Below the pieces are notes generated by a model. That model saw nothing but the letters and a program-made list of their open reading frames with translations. It was not told the DNA's origin and ran no database searches. Position numbers and translations under genes: made by a program. 64,000 nucleotides of DNA from Candidatus Avelusimicrobium cornigerorum (GTDB lineage: Bacteria > Elusimicrobiota > Elusimicrobia > Elusimicrobiales > Elusimicrobiaceae): assembly GCA_002309715.1 (NCBI GenBank), contig DBXW01000011.1, positions 48,282 to 112,281 on the forward strand. The letters run 5' to 3'. Positions 7,808 to 16,232 of the stretch are shown here, one piece after another (the first letter of the stretch is position 1; every line of letters begins with the position of its first letter).

Positions 7808-9370
7808 TTACTTACGTATTTCTTGCATACGGGATAATTTTTTGTAAAGCGGCTTGGCAGCCGGCCAACCGTCTTTGGCTTTTTCCAAATACACCAACGC
7901 TTCCGTGTTCCTTCCTTGAGAAACACGCAGAACGCCCATGTGGTACGCAAGTTCCGGCTCGTTCATAACGACTTGGGCCGGCAAGGCTTCAAAAATCTGC
8001 TCGGCTTCTTGCAAGCGGCCTTGTTTTATATAAATCCACGCCAATGTATCTTGAAAGGAAATGTCCCCCGGTACAAGTTCAAGTGTTTTTTTACTGTATT
8101 GTTCAGCCTCATCTAAACGCGTTTCACGCTCGGCCAAACTGTAGGCCCATAAATTAAGCGCCGGGGCATTTTGCGGCCGAACGGACAAAATTTGTTGAAG
8201 TTGCGTTTCCATGGCCGCATATTTTTTTAAGCCTTCCAACGCATAGGCGTAATGCAAACGCGCTTGTAAATAATCGGGATTGGTTTGTAATATCTTCTCA
8301 AATACGCGGGCGGCTTTATGATATTGCTTGTCGTCGTTAAGCGCTAACCCGTAAAAAAAACCTACTTCCACATTGCCTTTAAATAATTTATACGCTTCTT
8401 GCAGGGTACGTAAACTTTGTTGTGGTTGCCCAAGCCGACGTTGCAAGAAACTGACGCGCAAGCGTCGCTCGTCATTGGTATTGTAGTCTTCCGCAGCCTG
8501 CAAGTAAGCAATGGCTTGCGGCAAATCCCCACGTTCTTCGGCAATAAGCGACAAAAAATGGTTGGTCAGCGAATCGGCCGGATCATCCTTCTTGGCCTTC
8601 AAAAAATACGCTTCGGCTTTGGGCAAATCGTGTACCACCAAAAACACCGCGCCCATCCGAGAAAATGTCCCCACATTACCATATCCGATTTTTTCAAGTT
8701 CTTCAAATTCGTGCAACATCAAAAAATGTTGACCGGATTTTTCATAAATTTCCGCTTTTTCCAAATACCCCATAGAATCGGCAGGATCCGCCGCAATGGC
8801 TTTGTCAAAATAGGACAGGGCTGTTGACCACTGCTTTCGCCGTTTGTAAATCCGCCCAATTTGCACATACGCTTTGGCTGCCGCATCCGAACGCTCAACC
8901 GCTAACTTGTGTAACTCGGTAAGGGCCTTATCTTCATCCGTAAGTAGCAGCAATGCCAAATAACGGGAAAACAACTCCATATCTTCCGGGCGGGCGGCCA
9001 CTGCTTTTTGGTAGGCGTCTAATGCCAAGGCGGCATTCTCTTTTTCCACTTGATAAACCGCGTAGACCATCCAATCTTCCGCTTCGTTTTCGCCCATATT
9101 GATATAGTCAATATACGGCTCGGCCAGTTCCGTTTTTTCCAACCCAAGCGCTACCGATACCAACTGGCGGCGCAAGTATTTTGACTCCGGTGCCAACGTT
9201 AACGCTTTTTGCAATAATTTATATGAACGCAAGGGATTTTCGTCATAAGCATACGTGGCTTCTAAAAACGTGTTAAATAGCCGCGCTTCCGTGCGACCTT
9301 CATCGCTAATCGGCAAAGCCCGCAAAGATCCGGCAATCAACAGCAAACCTAAAATCAATATCTTTTTCAC
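7808..9370 (-). CDS. periplasmic tetratricopeptide-repeat protein
   Basis: This 520-aa protein has a signal peptide (VKKILILGLLLIAGSLRA) followed by about 12 tetratricopeptide units spread across residues 30-515 (for example KAYVQIGRIYKRRKQWSTAL and LAWIYIKQGRLQEAEQIFEA). A GTG start at 9370 is preferred because it overlaps the rimI stop as GTGA and has GGGGTG six bases upstream; another in-frame GTG lies at 9379. TPR arrays bind proteins, and here the signal peptide puts that surface outside the cytoplasm. Partner unknown; the lipoprotein downstream is the nearest candidate. Confidence 0.72.
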   Translation of the reverse strand: MKKILILGLLLIAGSLRALPISDEGRTEARLFNTFLEATYAYDENPLRSYKLLQKALTLAPESKYLRRQLVSVALGLEKTELAEPYIDYINMGENEAEDWMVYAVYQVEKENAALALDAYQKAVAARPEDMELFSRYLALLLLTDEDKALTELHKLAVERSDAAAKAYVQIGRIYKRRKQWSTALSYFDKAIAADPADSMGYLEKAEIYEKSGQHFLMLHEFEELEKIGYGNVGTFSRMGAVFLVVHDLPKAEAYFLKAKKDDPADSLTNHFLSLIAEERGDLPQAIAYLQAAEDYNTNDERRLRVSFLQRRLGQPQQSLRTLQEAYKLFKGNVEVGFFYGLALNDDKQYHKAARVFEKILQTNPDYLQARLHYAYALEGLKKYAAMETQLQQILSVRPQNAPALNLWAYSLAERETRLDEAEQYSKKTLELVPGDISFQDTLAWIYIKQGRLQEAEQIFEALPAQVVMNEPELAYHMGVLRVSQGRNTEALVYLEKAKDGWPAAKPLYKKLSRMQEIRK

Positions 9371-9801
9371 CAGGTACACCCCATAATCAAAGCATCTTCG
9401 TTACCCATATAAAATTTTTTCCGCACACCCACTTGTTTAAATCCCACTTTTTGATACAACGCTACTGCCGAATTATTACAAGCCCCCACTTCTAACGTGA
9501 GTTGTTTCCCGCCATGCTCCCGCACCCAAATAAGTGCATGATTTACTAATTCCGTGCCGATGCCCCGCCTTGCAAAAGCAGGTGCCACCCCCACGTTTAA
9601 AATTTCCCCGATATCCGCTGCAAACCGCAACGCCACAAATCCAATTACCCTATTTTCCGCTTGCGCACACCAAACACGGGCCGACTTTTCGGCCAATTCT
9701 GTTTGCCATCCGGTTTGCCCCCATTGAGCGCAACGCGGCTGAGCCTGTTCAATAGCAACTAACGCCGGAATGTCCGTTAAGACTGCCAATCGGTATTTCA
9801 T
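9367..9801 (-). CDS. rimI: ribosomal protein S18 N-alpha-acetyltransferase RimI
   Basis: RimI is a GNAT-family acetyltransferase that acetylates the N-terminal alanine of ribosomal protein S18. The acetyl-CoA pyrophosphate loop is VAPAFARRGIGTELV (RRGIGT), followed by LTLEVGACNNSAVALYQKVGF, which is the standard RimI block. At 144 aa it is of usual size. It overlaps tsaB upstream by 4 bases (ATGA) and the TPR gene downstream by 4 bases (GTGA). The tsaB-rimI neighbourhood is conserved in many bacteria and supports the call. Confidence 0.85.
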   Translation of the reverse strand: MKYRLAVLTDIPALVAIEQAQPRCAQWGQTGWQTELAEKSARVWCAQAENRVIGFVALRFAADIGEILNVGVAPAFARRGIGTELVNHALIWVREHGGKQLTLEVGACNNSAVALYQKVGFKQVGVRKKFYMGNEDALIMGCTW

Positions 9802-10493
9802 TTTGGTGAAATTAGTTCAAAGCGCGCCGGTTTTAAATAGAGCGGCTCCAACGCATCTTTTTTAAATTTTTCTTCTTGTGATAAGGCCAAAAGCGCTTGC
9901 GGCCGGACTCGGCAATCGCGAATAGGCGCAAGCAAATACCGTCCTTGCGTAAGCGATGCCAAACTTTCCCCATTTTTATCTGTACCGGCCAATATAATCG
10001 GCGCCGGATAAGCAGATAATTTTTCCAACAATTCTTCGCGGGAAAGCCACAAGGGCCCGTTATTATTTTTATCAAAAATTTGCAAAAAGTATTCTTCGCG
10101 AAAAGCATGCAATACTACCCCCAACACCCCGACCGGGTTTTGTTGTTTAAAACGGGAGAAAGCAACCGAAGTTTCCACTTGACGACGGATAAGTTCAAAA
10201 ACAGTCGCCCCATATACTTCCGCTTGGCTTAAGTATTTCATCATAGATGCAAACGTCAGCGCAATGCGTATGCCGGTAAAACGCCCCGGCCCGCGTACAA
10301 TGCAAATGCGTTTTACTTCTTGCAACGTCGCGCCGACGGCTTGTAAAGCCGATTGCAACACCGGAAACAACAGACGCTCTTGCTTAATACCGGTTTTTCT
10401 GCGGGTTACACACTTACCGGCCGCTTCCACACTGACCAAAAGCGTCGGGCCCGATGAATCTATCCCCACCGTTACTATTGTGCTATTTTGCAT
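9798..10493 (-). CDS. tsaB: tRNA t6A biosynthesis protein TsaB
   Basis: TsaB is the non-catalytic ASKHA-fold partner of TsaD in making N6-threonylcarbamoyladenosine at tRNA position 37. It shows the N-terminal strand VTVGIDSSGPTLLVSVE and the family motif IVRGPGRFTGIRIALTFA. The length of 231 aa is typical. It overlaps tsaE upstream by 19 bases and rimI downstream by 4, so the three are translated together. The C-terminal half is less conserved, as is usual for TsaB. TsaD and TsaC are not in the window. Confidence 0.87.
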   Translation of the reverse strand: MQNSTIVTVGIDSSGPTLLVSVEAAGKCVTRRKTGIKQERLLFPVLQSALQAVGATLQEVKRICIVRGPGRFTGIRIALTFASMMKYLSQAEVYGATVFELIRRQVETSVAFSRFKQQNPVGVLGVVLHAFREEYFLQIFDKNNNGPLWLSREELLEKLSAYPAPIILAGTDKNGESLASLTQGRYLLAPIRDCRVRPQALLALSQEEKFKKDALEPLYLKPARFELISPK

Positions 10494-10948
10494 AAAGCCT
10501 CCAAACGCGAGTCCGATACGCGCCCAAACGATTGAAGTTCAATTTCCCGTTCATCCCCTTCCTTAAGTATAAAATTCATCTCCAACCGGTCTTGCGGAAG
10601 CATACGGCTAATTGGATCGGGCCATTCCGCCAATATAACCGCTTTTTCATCTTCCAACATTTCTTCAAATCCTAAATTAAATACTTCGCCTTCTTCTAAA
10701 CGGAACAAATCAATGTGAAACAAGCGATGTGATTTATTTTGATATTTTTTCATTAAACTAAAACTCGCGCTGGTGGGCGAACTTTTAAGTCCCAAAGCCG
10801 AGGCCAAGCCTTTGACAAAAACTGTTTTACCCGCGCCAATCGGGCCACGCAAAAAAATAATCTCACCGCCTTGTAATACTCGTGAAAAACGCGCGGCAAT
10901 TGCCAAAGTCTGCTGACGGGAAGATGAAAAAATTTTACCTTGTTTCAT
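10475..10948 (-). CDS. tsaE: tRNA t6A biosynthesis ATPase TsaE
   Basis: TsaE is a small P-loop ATPase that drives the TsaB-TsaD-TsaE cycle in t6A synthesis. The Walker A motif is GPIGAGKT (about residues 36-43), followed by SPTSASFSLM and the Walker B-like region LFHIDLFRLEEGEVFNLGFEE. At 157 aa it is of usual length. Its ATG overlaps the stop of the preceding CBM48 gene (TAATG), showing translational coupling. The gene order tsaE-tsaB-rimI is a known arrangement. Confidence 0.88.
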   Translation of the reverse strand: MKQGKIFSSSRQQTLAIAARFSRVLQGGEIIFLRGPIGAGKTVFVKGLASALGLKSSPTSASFSLMKKYQNKSHRLFHIDLFRLEEGEVFNLGFEEMLEDEKAVILAEWPDPISRMLPQDRLEMNFILKEGDEREIELQSFGRVSDSRLEALCKIAQ

Positions 10949-11406
10949 TATTTTACCGTTTTAATACATACACGCCGGCCGTTAACCACTTGCCGGTCCT
11001 CGTTCATAGGGTCCAGCACGTCGTCGCCATCTACCACAAATACATATTTATATTCTCCGGCAGTTAAGGCCACGGAAGTTTCAAAATACCCTTTGCGATA
11101 GGCCTTCAGTTCAATGGGGTCCTTCCCCCAACGATTAAAATCAGCCGCTAATTCTACTTTCTGCGCGCCGGGGATAGTTAAATAAAATTTGCGATATTTT
11201 ACTTCCGTATCGTACGGTTGCGGTTTTTTCTTGCGGCCCTCGCGTAGACTTTCCTTATTCAGCGGAGCAATAGAAGCCGTATTTTCAATTGTACCTGCCG
11301 CATAATCATAGTAATCGGAAGAGGCTACAAAAAACCACATCAATGCCAAAATCAGCAAGAATAGAAAAAATGCAAATAATGCCCCGGGGCGTTTAATGCT
11401 CTTCAT
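10948..11406 (-). CDS. membrane-anchored CBM48 / AMPK-beta-like glycogen-binding domain protein
   Basis: This 152-aa protein has one N-terminal membrane helix (ALFAFFLFLLILALMWFFVA) and, after a basic linker, a carbohydrate-binding module 48 fold at about residues 70-150. Visible CBM48 features are VELAADFNRWGKDPIELK, GYFETSVALTAGEYKYVFVV and the terminal VNGRRVCIKT. Such domains bind alpha-glucans in glycogen-branching enzymes and AMPK beta subunits; here there is no catalytic domain. Its position between a radical SAM gene and tsaE, with overlaps at both ends, is unusual and gives no functional hint. Ligand binding is inferred. Confidence 0.7.
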   Translation of the reverse strand: MKSIKRPGALFAFFLFLLILALMWFFVASSDYYDYAAGTIENTASIAPLNKESLREGRKKKPQPYDTEVKYRKFYLTIPGAQKVELAADFNRWGKDPIELKAYRKGYFETSVALTAGEYKYVFVVDGDDVLDPMNEDRQVVNGRRVCIKTVK

Positions 11407-12043
11407 CCAAAAAACTCCTTAAATAAAACTGCGCTCCGCACGCGTGGGCTATTTTTTCTACGGCTTGCGGATCGGCCCCGGTTTTATCCACACAACTCAC
11501 AACTACCCGTTTAATGCCTTGTCGCACGCATTGGCGGATAAACTCAACTACATCCTCATAACCGTTTTCAAACTCTTGCGCCGGGCGAACGAGTTTCTTC
11601 CAAGTAGATGCATCTTGTGCGTTTAAACTAATGTTAACGGCATCCACAACGGCCGCCAAATCCGGCACAATATCTTTATGGTTAATCAAGTTACCCAAGC
11701 CATTGGTATTTAACCGGATAGCAAAGGGCGGATATTTGGCCTGTGCACGCCACCCTTTTAAGGTTTGGGCAACAAAAAGCAAAACGTCTAGCCGCATAGT
11801 CGGCTCCCCATAACCACAAAAAACCACTTCTTTAAAAGGGGCTTTGGAGAGTTCTTTCTCTAACGCTAACACTACTTCGCCCGAGTTAGGCTCGTGACCG
11901 ACTAAATTGAGATTATTACCGTGAAAGTTCATATTCCATTTTGTCTTGATACAAAAAACACACAGGTTGGGGCAGCGGTTGGTTAGATTGATATAAACTC
12001 CCTCCCCAAAACGGTAAATAATAGCCGGGATAGTCTTATCCAT
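11393..12043 (-). CDS. radical SAM protein, TatD-associated family
   Basis: This 216-aa radical SAM protein has the cluster motif CPNLCVFC (about residues 24-31) in the context VYINLTNRCPNLCVFCIKTKW, followed by VVFCGYGEPTMR and IRLNTNGLGNL. The sequence closely fits the small family found next to or fused with TatD nucleases (TIGR04038 by recollection). Substrate unknown. It is the first gene of the operon running down to 7063 and overlaps the CBM48 gene by 14 bases. No TatD gene is adjacent here. Confidence 0.72.
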   Translation of the reverse strand: MDKTIPAIIYRFGEGVYINLTNRCPNLCVFCIKTKWNMNFHGNNLNLVGHEPNSGEVVLALEKELSKAPFKEVVFCGYGEPTMRLDVLLFVAQTLKGWRAQAKYPPFAIRLNTNGLGNLINHKDIVPDLAAVVDAVNISLNAQDASTWKKLVRPAQEFENGYEDVVEFIRQCVRQGIKRVVVSCVDKTGADPQAVEKIAHACGAQFYLRSFLDEEH

Positions 12044-12139
12044 AAAATACCTCTATTTGTATTATAGCAATTTCCGTATATCCAACCGGGAATGATTTTG
12101 CTAGGCAAGCGCGCAGAAAAATAATAAAATAGAGTATAG

Positions 12140-12226
12140 GGAGAGGTGGCCGAGTGGTTTAAGGCGTCAGTCTTGAAAACTGATGTAGGGGCAACTCTAC
12201 CGAGGGTTCGAATCCCTCCCTCTCCG
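12140..12226 (+). tRNA. tRNA-Ser (anticodon TGA)
   Basis: A complete class II tRNA with a 7-bp acceptor stem (GGAGAGG / CCTCTCC), anticodon loop CTTGAAA (anticodon TGA), a long variable arm and the T-arm GAGGG-TTCGAAT-CCCTC. The CCA end is not encoded. It lies between the divergent radical SAM operon and the accessory island, and marks the island's left edge. Confidence 0.95.
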
Positions 12227-12251
12227 TATTTTAGTTTTGAATTTTCAGCAT

Positions 12252-12289
12252 AAATCCCCGTTAGGATTAACTCCCGACGGGGATTTTTT
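12252..12289 (+). terminator. terminator of tRNA-Ser
   Basis: The stem AAATCCCCGT pairs with ACGGGGATTT, followed by a run of T. It lies 25 bases after the tRNA. Confidence 0.75.
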
Positions 12290-12448
12290 ATGCACCACTT
12301 TGAGCATGTGTTTTTTGGCTGATTTTTGGGAATCGTGATAGAACTTTTGTTTTTATGCTGACAAGGGTAGGTAGGAAGTCGTGCACTTGCTTATAAATAT
12401 CTACGCATTCGCGCTTCTTCTAGGCCTAGAAGTCAAGTTGAAATACCC

Positions 12449-12487
12449 CGACACCACATCTGTCGCTCCATCGTGTTATGCTATATA
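12449..12487 (+). promoter_or_regulatory. operator/promoter C: CGACA-N7-TGTCG overlapping a -35 element
   Basis: The palindrome CGACA-N7-TGTCG spans 12449-12465. Its right half (CTGTCG) is the -35 hexamer, followed by a 16-base spacer and the -10 hexamer TATATA at 12482-12487. Exactly the same geometry recurs upstream of the GTPase/RNA region (18564-18602) and the small membrane gene (19973-20010). The TPR gene starts at 12509 with AAGGAG before it. The likely reader is the WYL-domain protein at 18859. Confidence 0.7.
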
Positions 12488-12508
12488 TAACACAAAAAGG
12501 AGAAAACT

Positions 12509-13738
12509 ATGAAAAAATCAAACAATACGTCCAAATTACCGCAAATCGCTATTCCGCAACCTACTCCGTCTTGGTTGCAAAACTTTACCCCTCTTTTGCA
12601 ACAGGCCCGTTGGTTTAGCAATAACGACCAAGACCAAGAGGCCCTGACATTAGCATTGGCCGAGTATAAACGGCACCCTTCGTTAGATGCCTTAGAACAA
12701 GCTTTTGACAGTTATTTAGTGCTGGAACAATTTGAGCCAGCTAAAGAACTATTAAAAGAAATGAAAAAATTGGGGGCCAGTAACGTTTTTCTGAACTTAC
12801 AAAAAGTTACATATTACATGGCAACCAAAAAATTGATACTTGCCAAACGCTATGTAAGGCAAGCGCTCCAGCGTCAAAACCAGTTAGATACCCGCCACCG
12901 GGCTTATCTTTATTTTACACAAGGGACATTGGCATTTATCCAAAACAACCCGGAAACATTCCCTTTCACGCAAACATTACGTTATGATTATTTGCTAATG
13001 CCCAGTGAACGCGGTATGTGCTATTTGATGCGCGGGTTGATTCGTTTAGATAAAGGAGCCTACGAAGCCGCCTACCAGGACGCCCAAAGCAGTTTACATG
13101 TACGTCCTCAAAATGATGTAGCCCATTATTTACGAGCCATGGCGGGATATTACTCCGGGCATTTGACACATTTGCGACAAGATACGCAAAGTGTGCTCCG
13201 AAGCAAAGATGAACTTGTAGGTAAGGCCATGAAATCAAATATGAGACAACTTCAAAAAGCACTTCCCAAAGAACCCGTCGTAATTGATAAAGATTTTATG
13301 GAAAATTTACACCACCGTTTTTTTGATAAAGTGGATGACATGATAGATAGTGCTGAAACTTTGGATGAATGTTTGGCTATTTTGACCGGCACACGCTTTA
13401 AAAATGAAATGAGTGATAGTATCCAAAAAAGTATGACGTATTTACGGGAATCCTTGTCCAAACTAAACGCACCGGATTTAACCCAAAAATTAAGAGAAAT
13501 TCAAGATTACTTGCAACTATGCGCAGACAGGCATTTTGCCCAAGTGTGTTTGGATCTAAAAGCCCCCACCGGGCCGAATATAACAAGTGCACAATTGCGC
13601 GCGTGGAAACAACAACTTTTGACGATTTTGGGACACTACGAGCAAGTATATACTGTGCTGACAAACAAATTGAAAGAACTAACGGTTTTATATCATATCC
13701 CGGTGTTTGTAGGAGAAGAGAAACAAGGGAAATCTTAA
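12509..13738 (+). CDS. TPR-like helical repeat protein under the shared operator
   Basis: This 409-aa cytoplasmic protein (no signal peptide) has an alpha-helical repeat region at about residues 25-235 that fits TPR units (for example YLMRGLIRLDKGAYEAAYQD followed by ALxxRPxN-like spacing) and a C-terminal helical half without clear repeats. No enzyme motif is seen. AAGGAG sits 6-7 bases before the ATG. It carries operator C in its promoter, so it is expected to be co-regulated with the GTPase operon it faces. TPR proteins often act as sensors or adaptors in defence systems; that role is inference here. Confidence 0.6.
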   Translation: MKKSNNTSKLPQIAIPQPTPSWLQNFTPLLQQARWFSNNDQDQEALTLALAEYKRHPSLDALEQAFDSYLVLEQFEPAKELLKEMKKLGASNVFLNLQKVTYYMATKKLILAKRYVRQALQRQNQLDTRHRAYLYFTQGTLAFIQNNPETFPFTQTLRYDYLLMPSERGMCYLMRGLIRLDKGAYEAAYQDAQSSLHVRPQNDVAHYLRAMAGYYSGHLTHLRQDTQSVLRSKDELVGKAMKSNMRQLQKALPKEPVVIDKDFMENLHHRFFDKVDDMIDSAETLDECLAILTGTRFKNEMSDSIQKSMTYLRESLSKLNAPDLTQKLREIQDYLQLCADRHFAQVCLDLKAPTGPNITSAQLRAWKQQLLTILGHYEQVYTVLTNKLKELTVLYHIPVFVGEEKQGKS

Positions 13739-13766
13739 AATTTTACACTACGTAAAATGTATATTG

Positions 13767-13787
13767 GGCGGCTTGATAAAAGCCGCC
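13767..13787. terminator. hairpin between convergent TPR and UDG-fold genes
   Basis: The stem GGCGGCTT pairs with AAGCCGCC around a short loop. The T-runs are weak, so termination is likely but not certain. Confidence 0.5.
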
Positions 13788-13798
13788 TGATAATTACA

Positions 13799-14509
13799 TT
13801 ATAAAGACAGATTTTTAATTGCTTGTGGGACTTGCCTTTGCAACAACGCGCGCCATTTATCCACCGTAAAGAAACTGCCCGGATGTTTTACCGCCACACC
13901 TTTCATGGTATGGTGTAGCGTTTGGATAGTAAAACAGGGCCGTGGATAAGTACCATTGATTCCTTCTTTTTCCCAAGGAGTTAGGCCGGAAAGTTTCAAT
14001 CCTGCCGGAAGTTCTGAAAGGTTGGAGATAGCGGCAAATCCGGCAAATACACATACATCAGGCCTTAAAATATCCACTACTATTGGAAATGCTTTCCATC
14101 CGTTCGCAAAATCTTGCTCGTTAGGGCGCTCATCCGGGTTATCCATAGGCCGTTGGACAAAGTTATAAAGCGCCACTTTTTCCCATAGCAAATTTACTTG
14201 CCCTTTTATAACCGCTTTGCTACTTAAACACGCGGACAAGTTATTAAAGGATGAACTCATCCACCGATTTGCGTCCATTTGCTCCGTCACAATGCGCCGC
14301 GTGAAACTAGGCAGCGCAAGGGCCTCTATATTATTGCGCTCCCAGTTAATGTAATGGGATTCCAATATTACAAGCACCCTACACGCTGCCGACTGATACT
14401 GCTTGCCGACCCACGGATACCACGCAATTTGCCCTGCTTTATGGGCAGCGGCAAATTGCGGGTCAAAGGCCGCAGATTGATATTGTGCAATTTCAGTTAG
14501 CGGAATCAT
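13799..14509 (-). CDS. uracil-DNA-glycosylase-fold protein of unknown specificity
   Basis: This 236-aa protein has features of the UDG superfamily: an early WYPWVGKQY block, the strand and turn VLVILESHYINW, a central PDVCVFAGFAA and a late LHHTMKG...KHPGSFF segment, which places histidines where family members have their second active-site motif. It is not a standard Ung or MUG (no GQDPYH). Some proteins of this fold excise bases and others have lost activity. It starts 2 bases after the stop of the upstream GTPase, with GAGGGGT as ribosome-binding site, so it is the third gene of the GTPase operon. Confidence 0.5.
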   Translation of the reverse strand: MIPLTEIAQYQSAAFDPQFAAAHKAGQIAWYPWVGKQYQSAACRVLVILESHYINWERNNIEALALPSFTRRIVTEQMDANRWMSSSFNNLSACLSSKAVIKGQVNLLWEKVALYNFVQRPMDNPDERPNEQDFANGWKAFPIVVDILRPDVCVFAGFAAISNLSELPAGLKLSGLTPWEKEGINGTYPRPCFTIQTLHHTMKGVAVKHPGSFFTVDKWRALLQRQVPQAIKNLSL

Positions 14510-14511
14510 CT

Positions 14512-16230
14512 TTACCCCTCAATTGGTCGTTGTTCCATAGGCAATTGAGGAAAGATTTCATGTGATAATTGTTCAAAATTATAGCGCCATTTCTCAAACT
14601 GCGCACACTTTTTTCTAAGTGCCTCACATTCTTCCTCTCCATTGCTTATCTTTTCTTCCATTTGTTTAATATAATTAAAGCATTTTGCTTCAAATTCGGT
14701 CGACTTAATAAAATCAAGAATTTGCCCACGATTATCCTCAAAATTTTTTATCATAATATCTTTAGTCTCTTTCAACCTTTTTTGCTTTTTAGCTTCAGCC
14801 AAAGCTTCCCATATTTCAAGTCCGATTCCGAGTACAGTAACTACGACTCCGCCATATTTTACAACATCTTTTGATATATTAACGGCTTCCCACGGTGCGA
14901 ACTTAAAATTAGGGACGATAAAATCTCGCGCTGTTTTTATGGTATTGGCATCCACGCCTTTTATCCATTCTCCGGCTCCTTGTAACCATCCTTTTCCATA
15001 GGTTTGAACAAAATCACCCAATGCGTTCTTTTCATTTTCAAAACGCCCATTTAATGTTTCAAATGCCATATAACAAGAGCGTGTATTATTTTCAAATATA
15101 TTATCCACATTAGCCGAAACGATAACTCCTTTGTTACCAACTTCCCTTTCAAAAAACTCATCAATGGTTTCTAATGAAACTCCTTTTGTTTCCGTGATAA
15201 GTCTGCCAAAATACTGTACGATTGCATCACGCAAAGCAACACGCGCCCGGCTGATTTCAGTTTTTGCATCTTCCATATCCGCTCGCAGTGCTTTACATAT
15301 AGCCCGCAGCGCTTTTTCTTTATCTTTGCTTTCTTCAAATTTCTGATTTGCTTGAGGTAAAACCGTTTCCGTAATATCCCTAAGAATACTGCCTTGGGTT
15401 TGAATGGCAATTATTTTTTCTCCCCCCTGCTCCTTAATTTTATCGGTTGTCATATCCTGTAAGGCATTTATACGCGAAATTTTATCGTATTCTTCACGGT
15501 GTTCTCCCCAATATCCCAATCCTTTATTTTGGGGATTTGCCGACATCGCAATAACATGAATATTTTCCAATTTGGAAGATGAAATACCCGGCACTTCAGA
15601 TAACCCCTCAAGCAGGGCCTGTTTCTTGACATCAAAAGAAAGAGTATATTCTTCCGGATCTTTTATATCAACAATATCATCAAATCTAGATAAGACAAAC
15701 ACTGTGCGTGGCAATAAATCTAAGGTTACGAAGAGCCAATGTAACTTTTCCTTATGGCTATCTTTAATGGAATTCTTGGAACTCATCACATAAATTATCA
15801 AATCGGACTTGCTTAAATACTCGCGTGTTTTGTCCTTATAATAAACCCCGTCAATGTCTTTTTTATGCCCGAATAGGCCGGGGGTATCTACCAACTCCAA
15901 ATGTTCTGTTTGATATATATTTACCTCACTGGAAGATTCTTCCATAGCAATTTTAAATTCTTTTTCGGACGCAGCATTTATCTTACCTAACCAGCTAGCA
16001 ATTAAAGTGCTTTTTCCTTCGGAAACACCTCCGACAAATACTACACGAAGTTTACGGTTTTCTTTCTTCGCTTCTTCTTGTAAATATTTGATTTTTTCCA
16101 ACAAGTTATTATCTAATTGGATATCAAAGTCTTTACTCTGTTCCAACAAATCGAAAAGTTGTTGAATTTGCTTTGCTTTCCGCTCTTGTTCTTTCTGCCA
16201 GTATTGTTCTGTTTGGTTAGGTGTTTGCAT
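14512..16230 (-). CDS. dynamin-like GTPase, LeoA/HP0731-like
   Basis: This 572-aa large GTPase has P-loop GGVSEGKST (residues 67-75), G3 motif DTPG (115-118) and a G4-like SRFD (181-184). Helical regions follow at about 280-340 and 480-560, with a hydrophobic stretch at about 455-480 (GGVVVTVLGIGLEIW) that could insert into membrane. The N-terminal helix-P-loop layout resembles the LeoA/HP0731 dynamin-like family. AAGGAG lies upstream of the ATG, and the gap to the preceding GTPase gene is 2 bases. Dynamin-like proteins usually act in pairs to remodel or guard membranes. Its base composition is AT-richer than its flanks, suggesting acquisition. Confidence 0.65.
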   Translation of the reverse strand: MQTPNQTEQYWQKEQERKAKQIQQLFDLLEQSKDFDIQLDNNLLEKIKYLQEEAKKENRKLRVVFVGGVSEGKSTLIASWLGKINAASEKEFKIAMEESSSEVNIYQTEHLELVDTPGLFGHKKDIDGVYYKDKTREYLSKSDLIIYVMSSKNSIKDSHKEKLHWLFVTLDLLPRTVFVLSRFDDIVDIKDPEEYTLSFDVKKQALLEGLSEVPGISSSKLENIHVIAMSANPQNKGLGYWGEHREEYDKISRINALQDMTTDKIKEQGGEKIIAIQTQGSILRDITETVLPQANQKFEESKDKEKALRAICKALRADMEDAKTEISRARVALRDAIVQYFGRLITETKGVSLETIDEFFEREVGNKGVIVSANVDNIFENNTRSCYMAFETLNGRFENEKNALGDFVQTYGKGWLQGAGEWIKGVDANTIKTARDFIVPNFKFAPWEAVNISKDVVKYGGVVVTVLGIGLEIWEALAEAKKQKRLKETKDIMIKNFEDNRGQILDFIKSTEFEAKCFNYIKQMEEKISNGEEECEALRKKCAQFEKWRYNFEQLSHEIFPQLPMEQRPIEG

Positions 16231-16232
16231 AT

